64,000 nucleotides of DNA, taken from NCBI RefSeq assembly GCF_025685395.1, contig NZ_JAGSYA010000004.1:868001-932000 (forward strand), in the 5' to 3' direction. Source of the stretch: Terriglobus tenax. GTDB lineage: Bacteria > Acidobacteriota > Terriglobia > Terriglobales > Acidobacteriaceae. Below the pieces are notes generated by a model. It saw only the letters and a list, made by a program, of their open reading frames with translations. It made no database searches and was not told the DNA's origin. Shown here piece by piece: positions 1 to 8,161 of the stretch (positions are counted from its first letter, which is position 1; every line of letters begins with the position of its first letter). The position numbers and the translations under genes are program-made.

Positions 1-117
1 GCTTCCATTAGCGGCCTGCTGCTGACCACCGAAGCCCTCATCTCGGACATCCCCGAGAAGGCGGCTGCACCTGCCGGTGGCCACAGCCACGGCGGCGGCA
101 TGGACGGCATGTACTAG
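1..117 (+). CDS. groL: Chaperonin GroEL, C-terminal end (partial)
   Basis: Only the last 38 codons are present; the gene starts before the window. The peptide runs from a [12 protein letters not shown] segment, which is the conserved end of the GroEL equatorial domain, into a Gly/His/Met-rich tail ([13 protein letters not shown]). GroEL forms the double-ring ATP-driven protein-folding chamber in the cytoplasm and its flexible Gly-Met tail projects into the cavity. The tail here is short and His-containing rather than a long GGM repeat, as in many acidobacterial copies. A strong hairpin terminator follows after 31 bases, so this is the end of the groE transcript. The identification rests on a short stretch but the motif is distinctive. 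Confidence 0.9.
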   Translation, partial: ASISGLLLTTEALISDIPEKAAAPAGGHSHGGGMDGMY

Positions 118-148
118 GACTTCGCGTCCAGCGGTACGCGCTTCGCAC

Positions 149-188
149 AAAAGCAAAGGCCCCGGCTTCCCGGGGCCTTTGCTTTTTT
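149..188 (+). terminator. Rho-independent terminator of groEL
   Basis: A perfect 17-base-pair stem (149-165 with 169-185), a three-base loop and a run of T at 183-188 directly follow the groEL stop codon. Confidence 0.92.
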
Positions 189-637
189 CTAATCACGAAT
201 GCCATTCTCGCAACGCCAGGATGGGTTCGGTATCACTTCTCTTGGTAGTTGTAACGGTTCCCTCTTCCCGTGTTCATCCTCAGATGCCACAGGCCATATG
301 CGAGCCAGAAGGCAAGGTTATCCAAGCCCACAGGACATCGTCGAAGGTTCCCGAGAGTAGTTTCCGGAGAGGGCTTGTGTCTAAGCGTAGGCCGCAGCAC
401 GCTGTTATCGTGAGGCTGCCGCGGTTTAGACCGTTACGCGATGGCCCGGAAGATTCGACCAGATTTCGGCGTTAGCCAACGTACAGGACAGCACTGTGGA
501 AGTTTGTTGTGCCGTCGTCAAAGTCGCAAGATAAGCGTTAGCCAGATGATGGAACCGATGTCTGGGATCTGCCGGACGGGCAACAACTCGCATCGCAGTT
601 GCTGGCGTTCACGACTAACATGCACGCGTCCTGTTCG
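189..637. other. Intergenic stretch without a recognisable gene
   Basis: No reading frame here has codon use or protein content that I would call a gene; the open frames on the plus strand are low-complexity and overlap the groEL tail or the terminator. The left end carries one copy of a dispersed repeat (194-229). The rest may be decayed sequence at a junction between backbone and the AT-richer block that follows. Confidence 0.5.
194..229 (-). repeat. Dispersed repeat family 1, copy A
   Basis: Read on the minus strand this begins CGAACCCATCCT, continues GCGTTGCGAGAATGGCAT and is nearly identical to 18276-18313 on the plus strand and strongly similar to 30741-30778. The 194-229 and 18276-18313 copies are in inverted orientation and bracket the AT-richer block. 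Confidence 0.7.
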
Positions 638-1741
638 CTACTCTCTCCTCATCAGTAAAGAGACCAGCGATACACGATAAACCTGAATGGGAAACCTCAG
701 CATTTGCCGGCCGCCCTGAAAAAGAGGCAGGCGGTCAAGCTGCGCTGCCGGCATCCACAGGTTCTGCTTCTCATCGATCCACATCGCGTCGACCCAGGCG
801 AGCTGCGGATCGCTGAGCAGAATCCTAATCTTGCCTTTCGGATCAATTGCAAGAAGCTGGTGCTTATCTACATCCGAGACCAGAAGAATCCCTTTGGAGG
901 TCATTGCTGTGCCTCCAGTAGAGGGTGTATGAGCAAAGAGGTGGACGCGAGCAACAAGTTGTTGCGGTAAAAGCTTCCGATCCAGCAGGTCTTTCACGGC
1001 AACACGAGAGAGAGGACCGCTTGCAGGCTGGAAATAGAGCCATTCCCGATCAGGAGAGATTTCAAGTTGATCGGCATGGATCGAGACAGGCCCCCGGGAG
1101 CTTTGCAGGAGGGCACCACTGGCACGCATGGGTGTTTTTGCGGTTACACAGTTTTCATGGTCTAACACACGCCGCGCGGCCCCGGATTTCATGTCCAGCA
1201 GAATCAACCCCGGATCGCCTGCGTCAGTAAAAATCGCCGTGTTTCTTACAAACCGGACATCATCAACATAGCTGCCACTACGTACGGCGGCATTGAGCGG
1301 GTATTGATGCCGCACGACGCCGGTAGAAGGATCAAACCCAACCAGCTTTGCTGCACCAGGAATCACGCTGCTTCCAAAACCTCGCGTTCCTGTGTCCACA
1401 ACCCAGAGCAGCCCATCGTCTCCGACGCGGATGGAGTTTGGTCCCACCAGGTGCTGCGTGGAGTCCATTCCCGCTCGCCATCTATTCCACTCTTCATCGG
1501 GAAACGGCCGAAATGAACCATCTGCTAACACCTGTGCCACGCGGGTTCCGTCGTGACCATCCAGATGCGGAAAAAGAACAAATACCTTGCCATCCCGAGT
1601 CGTTGTCACTCCGGTGATCGGTTCCTGGGCTGTGATGGCAACCGCCTTCTGAAGATCAGGCGATTGCCCATGCAGAATTTCAATGGTGAACACGGCCAAC
1701 AGGAACGCCAACATCCGAGATGTGCAAGCGAGTGACTTCAT
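638..1741 (-). CDS. Secreted major royal jelly/yellow-family beta-propeller protein
   Basis: A protein of about 367 residues with an N-terminal signal peptide (MKSLACTSRMLAFLLAVF, then a cut near HGQS) followed by a six-bladed propeller-like sequence. Segments such as GPNSIRVGDDGLLWVVDTGT, VDDVRFVRN and YFQPASGPLSRV are typical of the major royal jelly/yellow family, which bacteria share with insects. Bacterial members have no firmly known substrate; related six-bladed propellers are lactonases. It would act in the periplasm. It is the third gene after formate dehydrogenase and the DUF1641 protein, with a 38-base gap, so co-transcription is likely. A GTG at 1762 would add seven charged residues before the signal peptide; I prefer the ATG at 1741. 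Confidence 0.75.
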   Translation of the reverse strand: MKSLACTSRMLAFLLAVFTIEILHGQSPDLQKAVAITAQEPITGVTTTRDGKVFVLFPHLDGHDGTRVAQVLADGSFRPFPDEEWNRWRAGMDSTQHLVGPNSIRVGDDGLLWVVDTGTRGFGSSVIPGAAKLVGFDPSTGVVRHQYPLNAAVRSGSYVDDVRFVRNTAIFTDAGDPGLILLDMKSGAARRVLDHENCVTAKTPMRASGALLQSSRGPVSIHADQLEISPDREWLYFQPASGPLSRVAVKDLLDRKLLPQQLVARVHLFAHTPSTGGTAMTSKGILLVSDVDKHQLLAIDPKGKIRILLSDPQLAWVDAMWIDEKQNLWMPAAQLDRLPLFQGGRQMLRFPIQVYRVSLVSLLMRRE

Positions 1742-1779
1742 GCGAGCAATTTTCTTATCCACCGTTTCATGTCCTATTG

Positions 1780-2220
1780 CTAAGAAGCGCGAGGCTTCAA
1801 GGCTGCACCGAACTCCTGTAGAAGTGCAAGGCCAACTGAGATCACCCTGCGAGTCTCCTTTGAGAGAAGCATTCGGAGAATCTTCAATAACGAGGGAGAA
1901 GATTCCGGCTCAGCAATCACCTTGTGCAAACGGTCTGCGTTCAGACCGCTGAGCACATTGATCAGCATGAGTCCAGTGCGCATGGCGATCACCGCCTCTT
2001 TTGATGCAGCCAGTGTGACTACGTGATCCAACACGGCATCGCCTCGCTCCAGCGCACCTTTGGCAATATCGAGTAGTCCTTTTTGGTGCAGGTTCCCGAG
2101 GATGTCGTATGCCATAAGAATGGCCTCCGCATGTTCGCGAGGAGCCTGTTCGATGCGTCGCATCAGGTCGTCGCGGGAGTCCTGCGGTGTATATGTTCGA
2201 AACTCTACAGCCTTGGCCAT
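1780..2220 (-). CDS. DUF1641 family protein, formate dehydrogenase partner
   Basis: A 146-residue, mostly helical soluble protein of the DUF1641 family. Members, such as Bacillus YrhD, are typically encoded beside a formate dehydrogenase catalytic subunit, as here: it starts 15 bases after the FdhF-like gene, and its ribosome binding site GGAGGG lies seven bases before the ATG. The central segment MRTGLMLINVLSGLNADRLHKV is the conserved part of the family. No catalytic residues are apparent; a structural or electron-transfer accessory role is the usual guess and remains inference. Confidence 0.8.
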   Translation of the reverse strand: MAKAVEFRTYTPQDSRDDLMRRIEQAPREHAEAILMAYDILGNLHQKGLLDIAKGALERGDAVLDHVVTLAASKEAVIAMRTGLMLINVLSGLNADRLHKVIAEPESSPSLLKILRMLLSKETRRVISVGLALLQEFGAALKPRAS

Positions 2221-2235
2221 CGCAATTCCCTCCAG

Positions 2236-5200
2236 CTAATTCTTCGCTGCCGTTATCTGAACGAGAGTGGTTTCTCCAGGAAAGCGGTAGTCGGGCCGTT
2301 TCCATTTGCGTTCTATCTCAACGCCTGGCTGGGGCGTTGGCTTGCCGGAGTAACGGAAGTTCAACGACTTGAGAGGATTCTCTCCGTTTTCTGACAACAG
2401 CCTGATCTTTACCGCGGTCTCTTTGTACGCCGGCGTATGAGTAGGAGTGTCAGCGTGTGACCCGGTGAGGATATTCACCGGCCCCTCCCGTGAGAACAGT
2501 GGAATGTATACCTGCTTGCCGTGTACACGCGAGGTAACAAGCGCTTTGATCTTGAGCGTCCCGTGACGGCTGGTCACGCGCAGCCAACTGCCGGATTGAA
2601 TGCCGCGTTCCTGCGCCAACTCTTCCGAGATTTCGATATACCGCTCCGGGCTCTCATGCCGAATGCCATCGACCCGGTAGGTCATATTGCCCTCGTGGAA
2701 GTGTTCAAGCTGGCGTCCGTTGTTGAGAAAGAGATCGAACTCCTCGTTCGGAGATTCATCGGGCTCATGGAAATCGACCGGATAGAAACGCGCCTTTCCA
2801 TCCGGGAACGGGAATCCATTCAAATACAGGATTGGCTGGTCTGTCCCGTCCGGCGCTACCGGCCACTGCAACGTGTTGTAGCCCTCCAGGCGTTCGTAGC
2901 TTACGCCGGCATGAATGGGGCTAACAGAGGCCAGTTCGTCCATGATCTCCGAAGGGTGCTTATAGTTCCATTCAGCTCCCATGCGGTTCGCAATTGTTTG
3001 CGTGATCTTCCAGTCGGCAAGCGATTCGCCCAATTCCGGAAGCGCCTTATACAAACGCTGAATACGACGTTCCGTATTCGTGAAGGTGCCGTCTTTTTCA
3101 AGCGCCGGCGCGCCCGGTAAAATCACGTCAGCATAGCGGCAGGTTTCAGAGAAGAAGATGTCCTGGACAACAAAGAACTCAAGATGCTCAAACGCTCCTG
3201 CAACCCAATTGGCATTAGAGTCAGCCGAGATCATGTCTTCGCCAGCAAGGTACATGGCACGGAAGGTTCCGTCATACGCGCCTTGCAACATGCCGTGGTT
3301 GTTGAGTCCGTTCTTCGCTGAAAGAGGCGTTCCCCAGGCCGCTTCGAACTTTTCGCGGATCGCAACGTCTTCCACGGCCTGATAGCCGGGATACTTGTCG
3401 GGCGAGGCTCCGATATCGCCCGCCCCCTGAACGTTGTTATGTCCGCGCAAAGGATACGCACCACAACCGGGCTTCATGTAGTTGCCTGTTGTAAGAAGCA
3501 GGTTGGAAATAGCTGTAGAACTGTCAGAAGCGCAGGTATGCTGTGTGATGCCCATGGCCCATAGAATGCACATGGTGTCAGCCATAGCAATCTCTATCGC
3601 TAACTGCTCCAGCGTCTCGATGGAAACGCCACAGACCTGCGAAGCATATTCCATCGTGAACGGTTCAAGGCTCTTGCGAAAGTCCCCTTCGTTGTTAACC
3701 CATTGCGAGATGAACGCACTATCTGCGTGACCGTGATCAAACATGTAACGGCTCATGGCCGAGAGCCAGACGAGGTCTGTACCGGGACGCGGGCGGAAGT
3801 GAAGGTCGGCGCGCTGTGCCATCTCGTGCGTGCGAGGGTCAGCCACGATGAGACGCTGACCAAAGAGCTTATGCGCTCGCTTGATCCGAGTGGCAAGTAC
3901 AGGGTGTGCTTCCGCCGTATTGCTGCCAACGATCAGGACAAGTCCTGCCTTTGCGATATCTTCAATCGATCCCGAATCTCCCGCATAGCCGACGGTGCGG
4001 AACAACCCCTGCGTTGCAGGGCTTTGGCAATAGCGGGAACAATTGTCGATATTGTTGGTTCCGATGACCGACCGTGCAAACTTCTGCATCAGATAACCAT
4101 CTTCATTGGTGGTCTTGGAAGAGACGATAATGCCGATCGAATCAGCGCCATGTTGCCGCCGGATCGTCGTGAATTTTTCTGTGATGAGCGCAAGTGCCTC
4201 TTCCCACTCCGCTTCACGGAACCCATTTTCCGTCCGAATCAGCGGCTTCTGCAGGCGATCTTTGCTGTTCACAAAATCCCAGCCGAACTTTCCCTTCACG
4301 CAGGTTGAGATCTGGTTTGCGTCGCCGTGCATCGGCACAATCTTGAGGATCTTCCGTTCCTTGGTCCAGACGTCGTAACTGCATCCAACCGCGCAATAGG
4401 TACATACAGTCTTTGTCTTTTCAATGCGCGTCTCGCGCATCTTGGCTTCTGTCTCCGACACCTTCAGGATGGCTCCGTAGCCAAGCTCCGGCTCAATGGC
4501 TTTGACGAGGTCAATCATCTTATCGAGCGATGGTTTCGGAATAGCGCTCATCAGACCTGCCTCTCCGAGCATCGACTTTTCCATCAGGGCGTTGCACGGG
4601 CATACGGTCACGCAGTGTCCGCAGGATACGCAGCTTGAGCCACCAATCTGCATGCCTCCATCCCAAAGAACACGCGGACGGTCGAGCTCCCAGCCAATCG
4701 ATAGCGTTTCGTTCACTTGTACCGTCTGGCAGGCCTGCACACACTGTCCGCAAAGGATGCACTGACCAGGATCGTAACGGTAAAACGGGTTCGACATGTC
4801 CACCTCATACGGCTTCGGGGTGAACTCGTGCTTTTGATGCTCTACCTTCAGCATCATCGTCGTGTTGTGAACGCGGCAGTTTTCGTTATTGTTGTCGCAG
4901 ACGGTGCAGTACAACATGTGGTTGCCAAGGATCACATCAAAGGCTTCAGCGCGGGCATCGGCAGCGCGCTTGGACGTGGTCGTGACTTGGAGGTTTTCTG
5001 TTGCCCTGGTGCCACAGGCTCTCACCAGTTTTCCATCCACTTCAATGATGCAGGTATCGCAACTCTGGATCGGCCCCATCAGATGAGAGTGGTAGCAGAT
5101 GTGCGGAATGATGTCTTTATCGACGCGCGTCAACGATTCGACAAGGAGCTCTCCTTCATAGGCATCTGCAGCTTTACCGTTCAGAAGGATCGTTACCTTA

Positions 5201-5286
5201 GTGTTCGGAACAAACTCGTCAACGCGCTTTGGAGGTACGACATCCATGGCGGCTTCGTCCTTAGAAAACTCGGGCATGCTGGTCAT
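2236..5286 (-). CDS. fdhF: Formate dehydrogenase, molybdopterin/iron-sulfur catalytic subunit
   Basis: A 1016-residue cytoplasmic oxidoreductase of the YrhE type that oxidises formate to CO2. Domains in order: a [2Fe-2S] ferredoxin domain (C64, C76, C79, C91), a His-Cys iron-sulfur site (H123, C127, C130, C137), two [4Fe-4S] ferredoxin sites (C176/179/182/186 and C219/222/225/229), then the molybdopterin domain with its own [4Fe-4S] ligands (C295, C298, C302, C329) and the dinucleotide-binding C-terminus. C420 in the NCSRYCQSPAT motif lies where FdhH of E. coli has selenocysteine, so this is a cysteine enzyme. No separate NAD-binding beta subunit is encoded nearby; the acceptor is unknown. 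The start has an AGGAG box five bases upstream. First gene of the operon with DUF1641 and the royal-jelly protein. Confidence 0.92.
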   Translation of the reverse strand: MTSMPEFSKDEAAMDVVPPKRVDEFVPNTKVTILLNGKAADAYEGELLVESLTRVDKDIIPHICYHSHLMGPIQSCDTCIIEVDGKLVRACGTRATENLQVTTTSKRAADARAEAFDVILGNHMLYCTVCDNNNENCRVHNTTMMLKVEHQKHEFTPKPYEVDMSNPFYRYDPGQCILCGQCVQACQTVQVNETLSIGWELDRPRVLWDGGMQIGGSSCVSCGHCVTVCPCNALMEKSMLGEAGLMSAIPKPSLDKMIDLVKAIEPELGYGAILKVSETEAKMRETRIEKTKTVCTYCAVGCSYDVWTKERKILKIVPMHGDANQISTCVKGKFGWDFVNSKDRLQKPLIRTENGFREAEWEEALALITEKFTTIRRQHGADSIGIIVSSKTTNEDGYLMQKFARSVIGTNNIDNCSRYCQSPATQGLFRTVGYAGDSGSIEDIAKAGLVLIVGSNTAEAHPVLATRIKRAHKLFGQRLIVADPRTHEMAQRADLHFRPRPGTDLVWLSAMSRYMFDHGHADSAFISQWVNNEGDFRKSLEPFTMEYASQVCGVSIETLEQLAIEIAMADTMCILWAMGITQHTCASDSSTAISNLLLTTGNYMKPGCGAYPLRGHNNVQGAGDIGASPDKYPGYQAVEDVAIREKFEAAWGTPLSAKNGLNNHGMLQGAYDGTFRAMYLAGEDMISADSNANWVAGAFEHLEFFVVQDIFFSETCRYADVILPGAPALEKDGTFTNTERRIQRLYKALPELGESLADWKITQTIANRMGAEWNYKHPSEIMDELASVSPIHAGVSYERLEGYNTLQWPVAPDGTDQPILYLNGFPFPDGKARFYPVDFHEPDESPNEEFDLFLNNGRQLEHFHEGNMTYRVDGIRHESPERYIEISEELAQERGIQSGSWLRVTSRHGTLKIKALVTSRVHGKQVYIPLFSREGPVNILTGSHADTPTHTPAYKETAVKIRLLSENGENPLKSLNFRYSGKPTPQPGVEIERKWKRPDYRFPGETTLVQITAAKN

Positions 5287-5355
5287 TATGGCTCCTGCGA
5301 CTCAGAGGATGGGGGGAACGCTTGCTACAACGAGACCAGTTTCACAATAGGACGG

Positions 5356-5390
5356 CGTGGAGCATCCGATCTACCCTCGAATGCTCCACG
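5356..5390. promoter_or_regulatory. Inverted repeat upstream of formate dehydrogenase
   Basis: Perfect ten-base arms CGTGGAGCAT (5356-5365) and ATGCTCCACG (5381-5390) lie about 70-105 bases before the fdhF start and 100 bases after the upstream hydrolase gene ends. There is no T-run on either side, so it may be an operator or a hairpin that limits read-through rather than a classical terminator. Confidence 0.4.
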
Positions 5391-5491
5391 TTGTGATCGC
5401 TCATTGGAGCGATCCATAGCACTCTGAACATCCCAACTGGCGCAGCCGCGACAATGGGGAAACTGGTTCCCTAAGAACAAGCCGTTCGAAT

Positions 5492-6349
5492 CTATTGCCG
5501 TCCAAGAAACTCTTCAACATGCGCAATAAACGTTTGTGGATGCTGATAGATCGCACCATGTCCGGAATCCGGATAGATGACAAGCGTGGCATTGGGAAGA
5601 TGCGCATTCAAGGTAAAGGAATTCGGCGTCGGGATCATGATGTCGTTGTTGCCGTTCAGCACAAGCACCGGCTGCGCGATGCGATAGAGATCTGAAAAGC
5701 CGGCTCTTTTCGTGTTCTCCCAAATGGCCATTGCCTTCAACTGGTGGACGGCCGCCTCGGCTGAAGCCGCCGTATCGTGGTCTTCGCTTCGGACCGCAAC
5801 ACGCGCGAGATAGGCGTCTGCGGCGGCCTGCCCCGCTGCGCTCTGTGAGAAGAAAATCCGCTTCAACTTTTGAGGCATAGACATAGCCTGGTCAAAGAAG
5901 ATGTTCAGAAGGTCAGGACGCCCCATGCTTGTTCCCTCTCCGCCTTCCGGGCCCGTACCGGCAAGGATCAACCTGCGTACAAGAGAAGGTCTCGCGAGCG
6001 CGATGCACTGTGCGAGAAATCCTCCGAGCGAGAAGCCGAGGATATCCACCTGCGTGAGCTTCAACTCGTCCAACAGAACCATGGCGTGTCGCGCCATCTC
6101 TTCGACGGTCTGAGGAGGAACACCTTCAGAGCGTCCAACTCCGGGATTCGCGAACAGCAGAACCGGACGATTCCTGGATAACGCATCGAAGACAAGTGGA
6201 TCCCAAAGATCGAGCGTTCCGGTGAAGTGCTGGAAGCACACCAATGGCACTCCCGCAGACGAACCGAAGTAGCGGTATGCGTAGGTGTAGCCGTCTTTTG
6301 ACAACAGTTGCGTGGGAGCCTTGGTTGTAGCGGTTGCACTTAATGACAT
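5492..6349 (-). CDS. Alpha/beta hydrolase
   Basis: A 285-residue cytoplasmic alpha/beta-hydrolase fold protein. The nucleophile elbow GFSLGG supplies the Ser, the catalytic His is in DSGHGAIYQHP near the C-terminus, and the acid is probably the Asp in LNGNNDIMIP. The oxyanion region is around CFQHFTGTLDLW, near the N-terminus. Family members include haloperoxidase-like and ester hydrolases, so the substrate cannot be named. It is the last gene of a four-gene minus-strand operon (8881 to 5492) with gaps of 14 to 26 bases, behind an alcohol dehydrogenase and two paralogous unknowns, which hints at carbonyl or ester metabolism. GGAG lies five bases before the ATG. Confidence 0.85.
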   Translation of the reverse strand: MSLSATATTKAPTQLLSKDGYTYAYRYFGSSAGVPLVCFQHFTGTLDLWDPLVFDALSRNRPVLLFANPGVGRSEGVPPQTVEEMARHAMVLLDELKLTQVDILGFSLGGFLAQCIALARPSLVRRLILAGTGPEGGEGTSMGRPDLLNIFFDQAMSMPQKLKRIFFSQSAAGQAAADAYLARVAVRSEDHDTAASAEAAVHQLKAMAIWENTKRAGFSDLYRIAQPVLVLNGNNDIMIPTPNSFTLNAHLPNATLVIYPDSGHGAIYQHPQTFIAHVEEFLGRQ

Positions 6350-6375
6350 ATTTTCTCCAACGATTCTTAGCCGAG

Positions 6376-7098
6376 CTATTTGATGAGGGTGATATCGTCC
6401 AGGTCGATGGAAACGACAAGCGGCTCCGCCAGGGAAGTTCCATCGGGAGTACGCGGATAAATTTTCCTGCGCGTTGGGAAGCGGATACCCGAGACCTCGG
6501 TGTAATCCGAGACATAGTGCGCTCCAGGAGTATTGCCAGCGATCTCAACGTCGTAGTCCATGCGGCGCAACTCGCCATTCGCGGCAAAGTAAAGCATCTG
6601 CTTCTTACTGAAGACCTCCAGCGTCTCGGGATAGATCACTTCCAGCCGGCGCCAGGTTTCGCCTGTTTCGTCCCACGGCGAAAGCTCCTTTGAGTGCACG
6701 TCAGGCTGCGCAAGTACGAATGGGACATTCAGGTAGGTCCACATGGCACAGCCGGCGAAGAACGCAAGCTGCAGATCGCTCCATGGAGTTTCCAGCGTAT
6801 GACCAGCAAACGAAGTATGAGGGTCCTTCAGCTCTTCGATCAAGCTGCCGTCCTGTCTTTCAAGAGCGGTGCGATCTTTCTCAAAGGAAGACCGCACATC
6901 CGCCGATCCGAATGGAGCATGCGAAGCCCATTGCCGCTTCAATGCTACTGTCACATTGACATCATCAAGCAGCCCACCCTTACCCTTTAGCCCCCAGAGT
7001 GCACCCCCTTGTACCAGGTGTGCGGAGAGAGAAGAGTACTGGTTCCACCTCTCCAGACCGCCATGCGCTTCAATTGCCAGATTCACAAGATCGTTCAT
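6376..7098 (-). CDS. Unknown protein, paralogue of the 8162-8881 product
   Basis: A 240-residue soluble protein without signal peptide or membrane segment. It begins with an AIEAHGGLERW motif and shares, along its whole length, a series of blocks with the protein at 8162-8881: GG(A/I)LWGLKGK, SFAGH/Y-ETPWS/ETSWS, FAG-MWTYL, GETWRRL, Y/FPE and IYPR. The 'A-x-A-HGG' start and the beta-rich pattern recall periplasmic LolA-like lipoprotein-binding folds, but there is no export signal, so the resemblance may be only structural. I do not recognise a named family. It sits between a zinc alcohol dehydrogenase and an alpha/beta hydrolase in one operon; a role in binding the same substrate is inference. 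Confidence 0.75.
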   Translation of the reverse strand: MNDLVNLAIEAHGGLERWNQYSSLSAHLVQGGALWGLKGKGGLLDDVNVTVALKRQWASHAPFGSADVRSSFEKDRTALERQDGSLIEELKDPHTSFAGHTLETPWSDLQLAFFAGCAMWTYLNVPFVLAQPDVHSKELSPWDETGETWRRLEVIYPETLEVFSKKQMLYFAANGELRRMDYDVEIAGNTPGAHYVSDYTEVSGIRFPTRRKIYPRTPDGTSLAEPLVVSIDLDDITLIK

Positions 7099-7112
7099 TG
7101 GAGATTCCTTTC

Positions 7113-8138
7113 CTACTGTGTTTGTTCCATTACCAGCACGGCACGAAAACGCACATCGCCGCGCATCATCTTCGCGTAGGCTTCAGGTGCCTGCTCTAAC
7201 GAGAAGGTTTCAATCATGGGAAGAACGTTCTGCATCGCGCTGAAGCGCAGCGTGTCTGCGCCATCAATGATCTTCCCGGTCAAGGAGCCTTCAATCGACC
7301 GCGTGCCGAAGACGAGATCGTATCCCTGTGCCGGAATCGGATCACTTGGCACAGAGACCACGAGCATCTTGCCTCCGGGTACTAGCCCGGCCATCAGACT
7401 TCCAATGCTCTTTCCATTCGGCGCGGTTGCCAGAATGACTGAGGCTCCTCCCAGCTTCTTTAAGGCTTCCACCGGATTCACCTCGGCGGAATCGATGTAG
7501 TGATGGGCACCAAGCTCCTTGGCGAGAGTTGCTTTGTTTTGGCCACGGCCAACCGCAACCGTCTCAAACCCCATCTTGCGCGCGAACTGCACACCAAGAT
7601 GCCCCAGACCGCCAAGTCCCAGGATCGCGACGAGATCACCTGCCCGCGCCCCGGAGTTTCGCAAAGCGTTGAAGGTAGTAAGCCCGGCGCAAAGCAGCGG
7701 TGAAGCCTGCGCAGCCTCCAGATCTTCCGGAACGGAGACGATACCGTTGGCTTCAGCAAGCATCACCTCCGCATACCCACCATCTGTTGTTACACCGCTG
7801 ATGACGGGGTTTTCACAATTAACAAAATCGCCTCTCAGACAACGCGGGCAGGTCCCGTCGTATCCGCCAATAAAACCGACTCCCACGCGTTGGCCGATAG
7901 ACCACTGGGTTACACCTTCACCAAGCGCTTCCACCCTTCCGACAACCTCATGCCCCGGTACACGTGGCAGCTCCATGCCTGCAAATGCCACCTCCACGGT
8001 CCCACCATCGGAATGACAGATACCACAGGCTTCTACGCGGATCAGAACCTGTCCTTTGGCCGGAGCCGGGATGGTTCTCTCTACAAGTTCCATCTTGCCG
8101 GGTGCTACCACGGCCACAGCTTTATATGTTTGTTTCAT
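7113..8138 (-). CDS. Zinc-dependent alcohol dehydrogenase (MDR family, AdhP-like)
   Basis: A 341-residue medium-chain dehydrogenase that would interconvert alcohols and aldehydes with NAD(P). The catalytic zinc ligands are visible as the Cys in ACGICHSDG, the His of PGHEVVG and a later Cys (SPLLCAG). The nucleotide site is GLGGLGHLGVQFA. The structural zinc lobe reads DGTCPRCLRGDFVNC: the first of the usual four Cys is replaced by Asp, leaving three. AGGAG lies six bases before the ATG. It is the second gene of the four-gene operon, flanked by the two paralogous unknown proteins. Confidence 0.9.
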   Translation of the reverse strand: MKQTYKAVAVVAPGKMELVERTIPAPAKGQVLIRVEACGICHSDGGTVEVAFAGMELPRVPGHEVVGRVEALGEGVTQWSIGQRVGVGFIGGYDGTCPRCLRGDFVNCENPVISGVTTDGGYAEVMLAEANGIVSVPEDLEAAQASPLLCAGLTTFNALRNSGARAGDLVAILGLGGLGHLGVQFARKMGFETVAVGRGQNKATLAKELGAHHYIDSAEVNPVEALKKLGGASVILATAPNGKSIGSLMAGLVPGGKMLVVSVPSDPIPAQGYDLVFGTRSIEGSLTGKIIDGADTLRFSAMQNVLPMIETFSLEQAPEAYAKMMRGDVRFRAVLVMEQTQ

Positions 8139-8161
8139 TGCTTTCTCCTAACCCGGCTTGC

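Noticed and set aside
77-680. Two plus-strand open frames after groEL
   Set aside because: They start inside groEL or overlap the terminator and have no coding signature.
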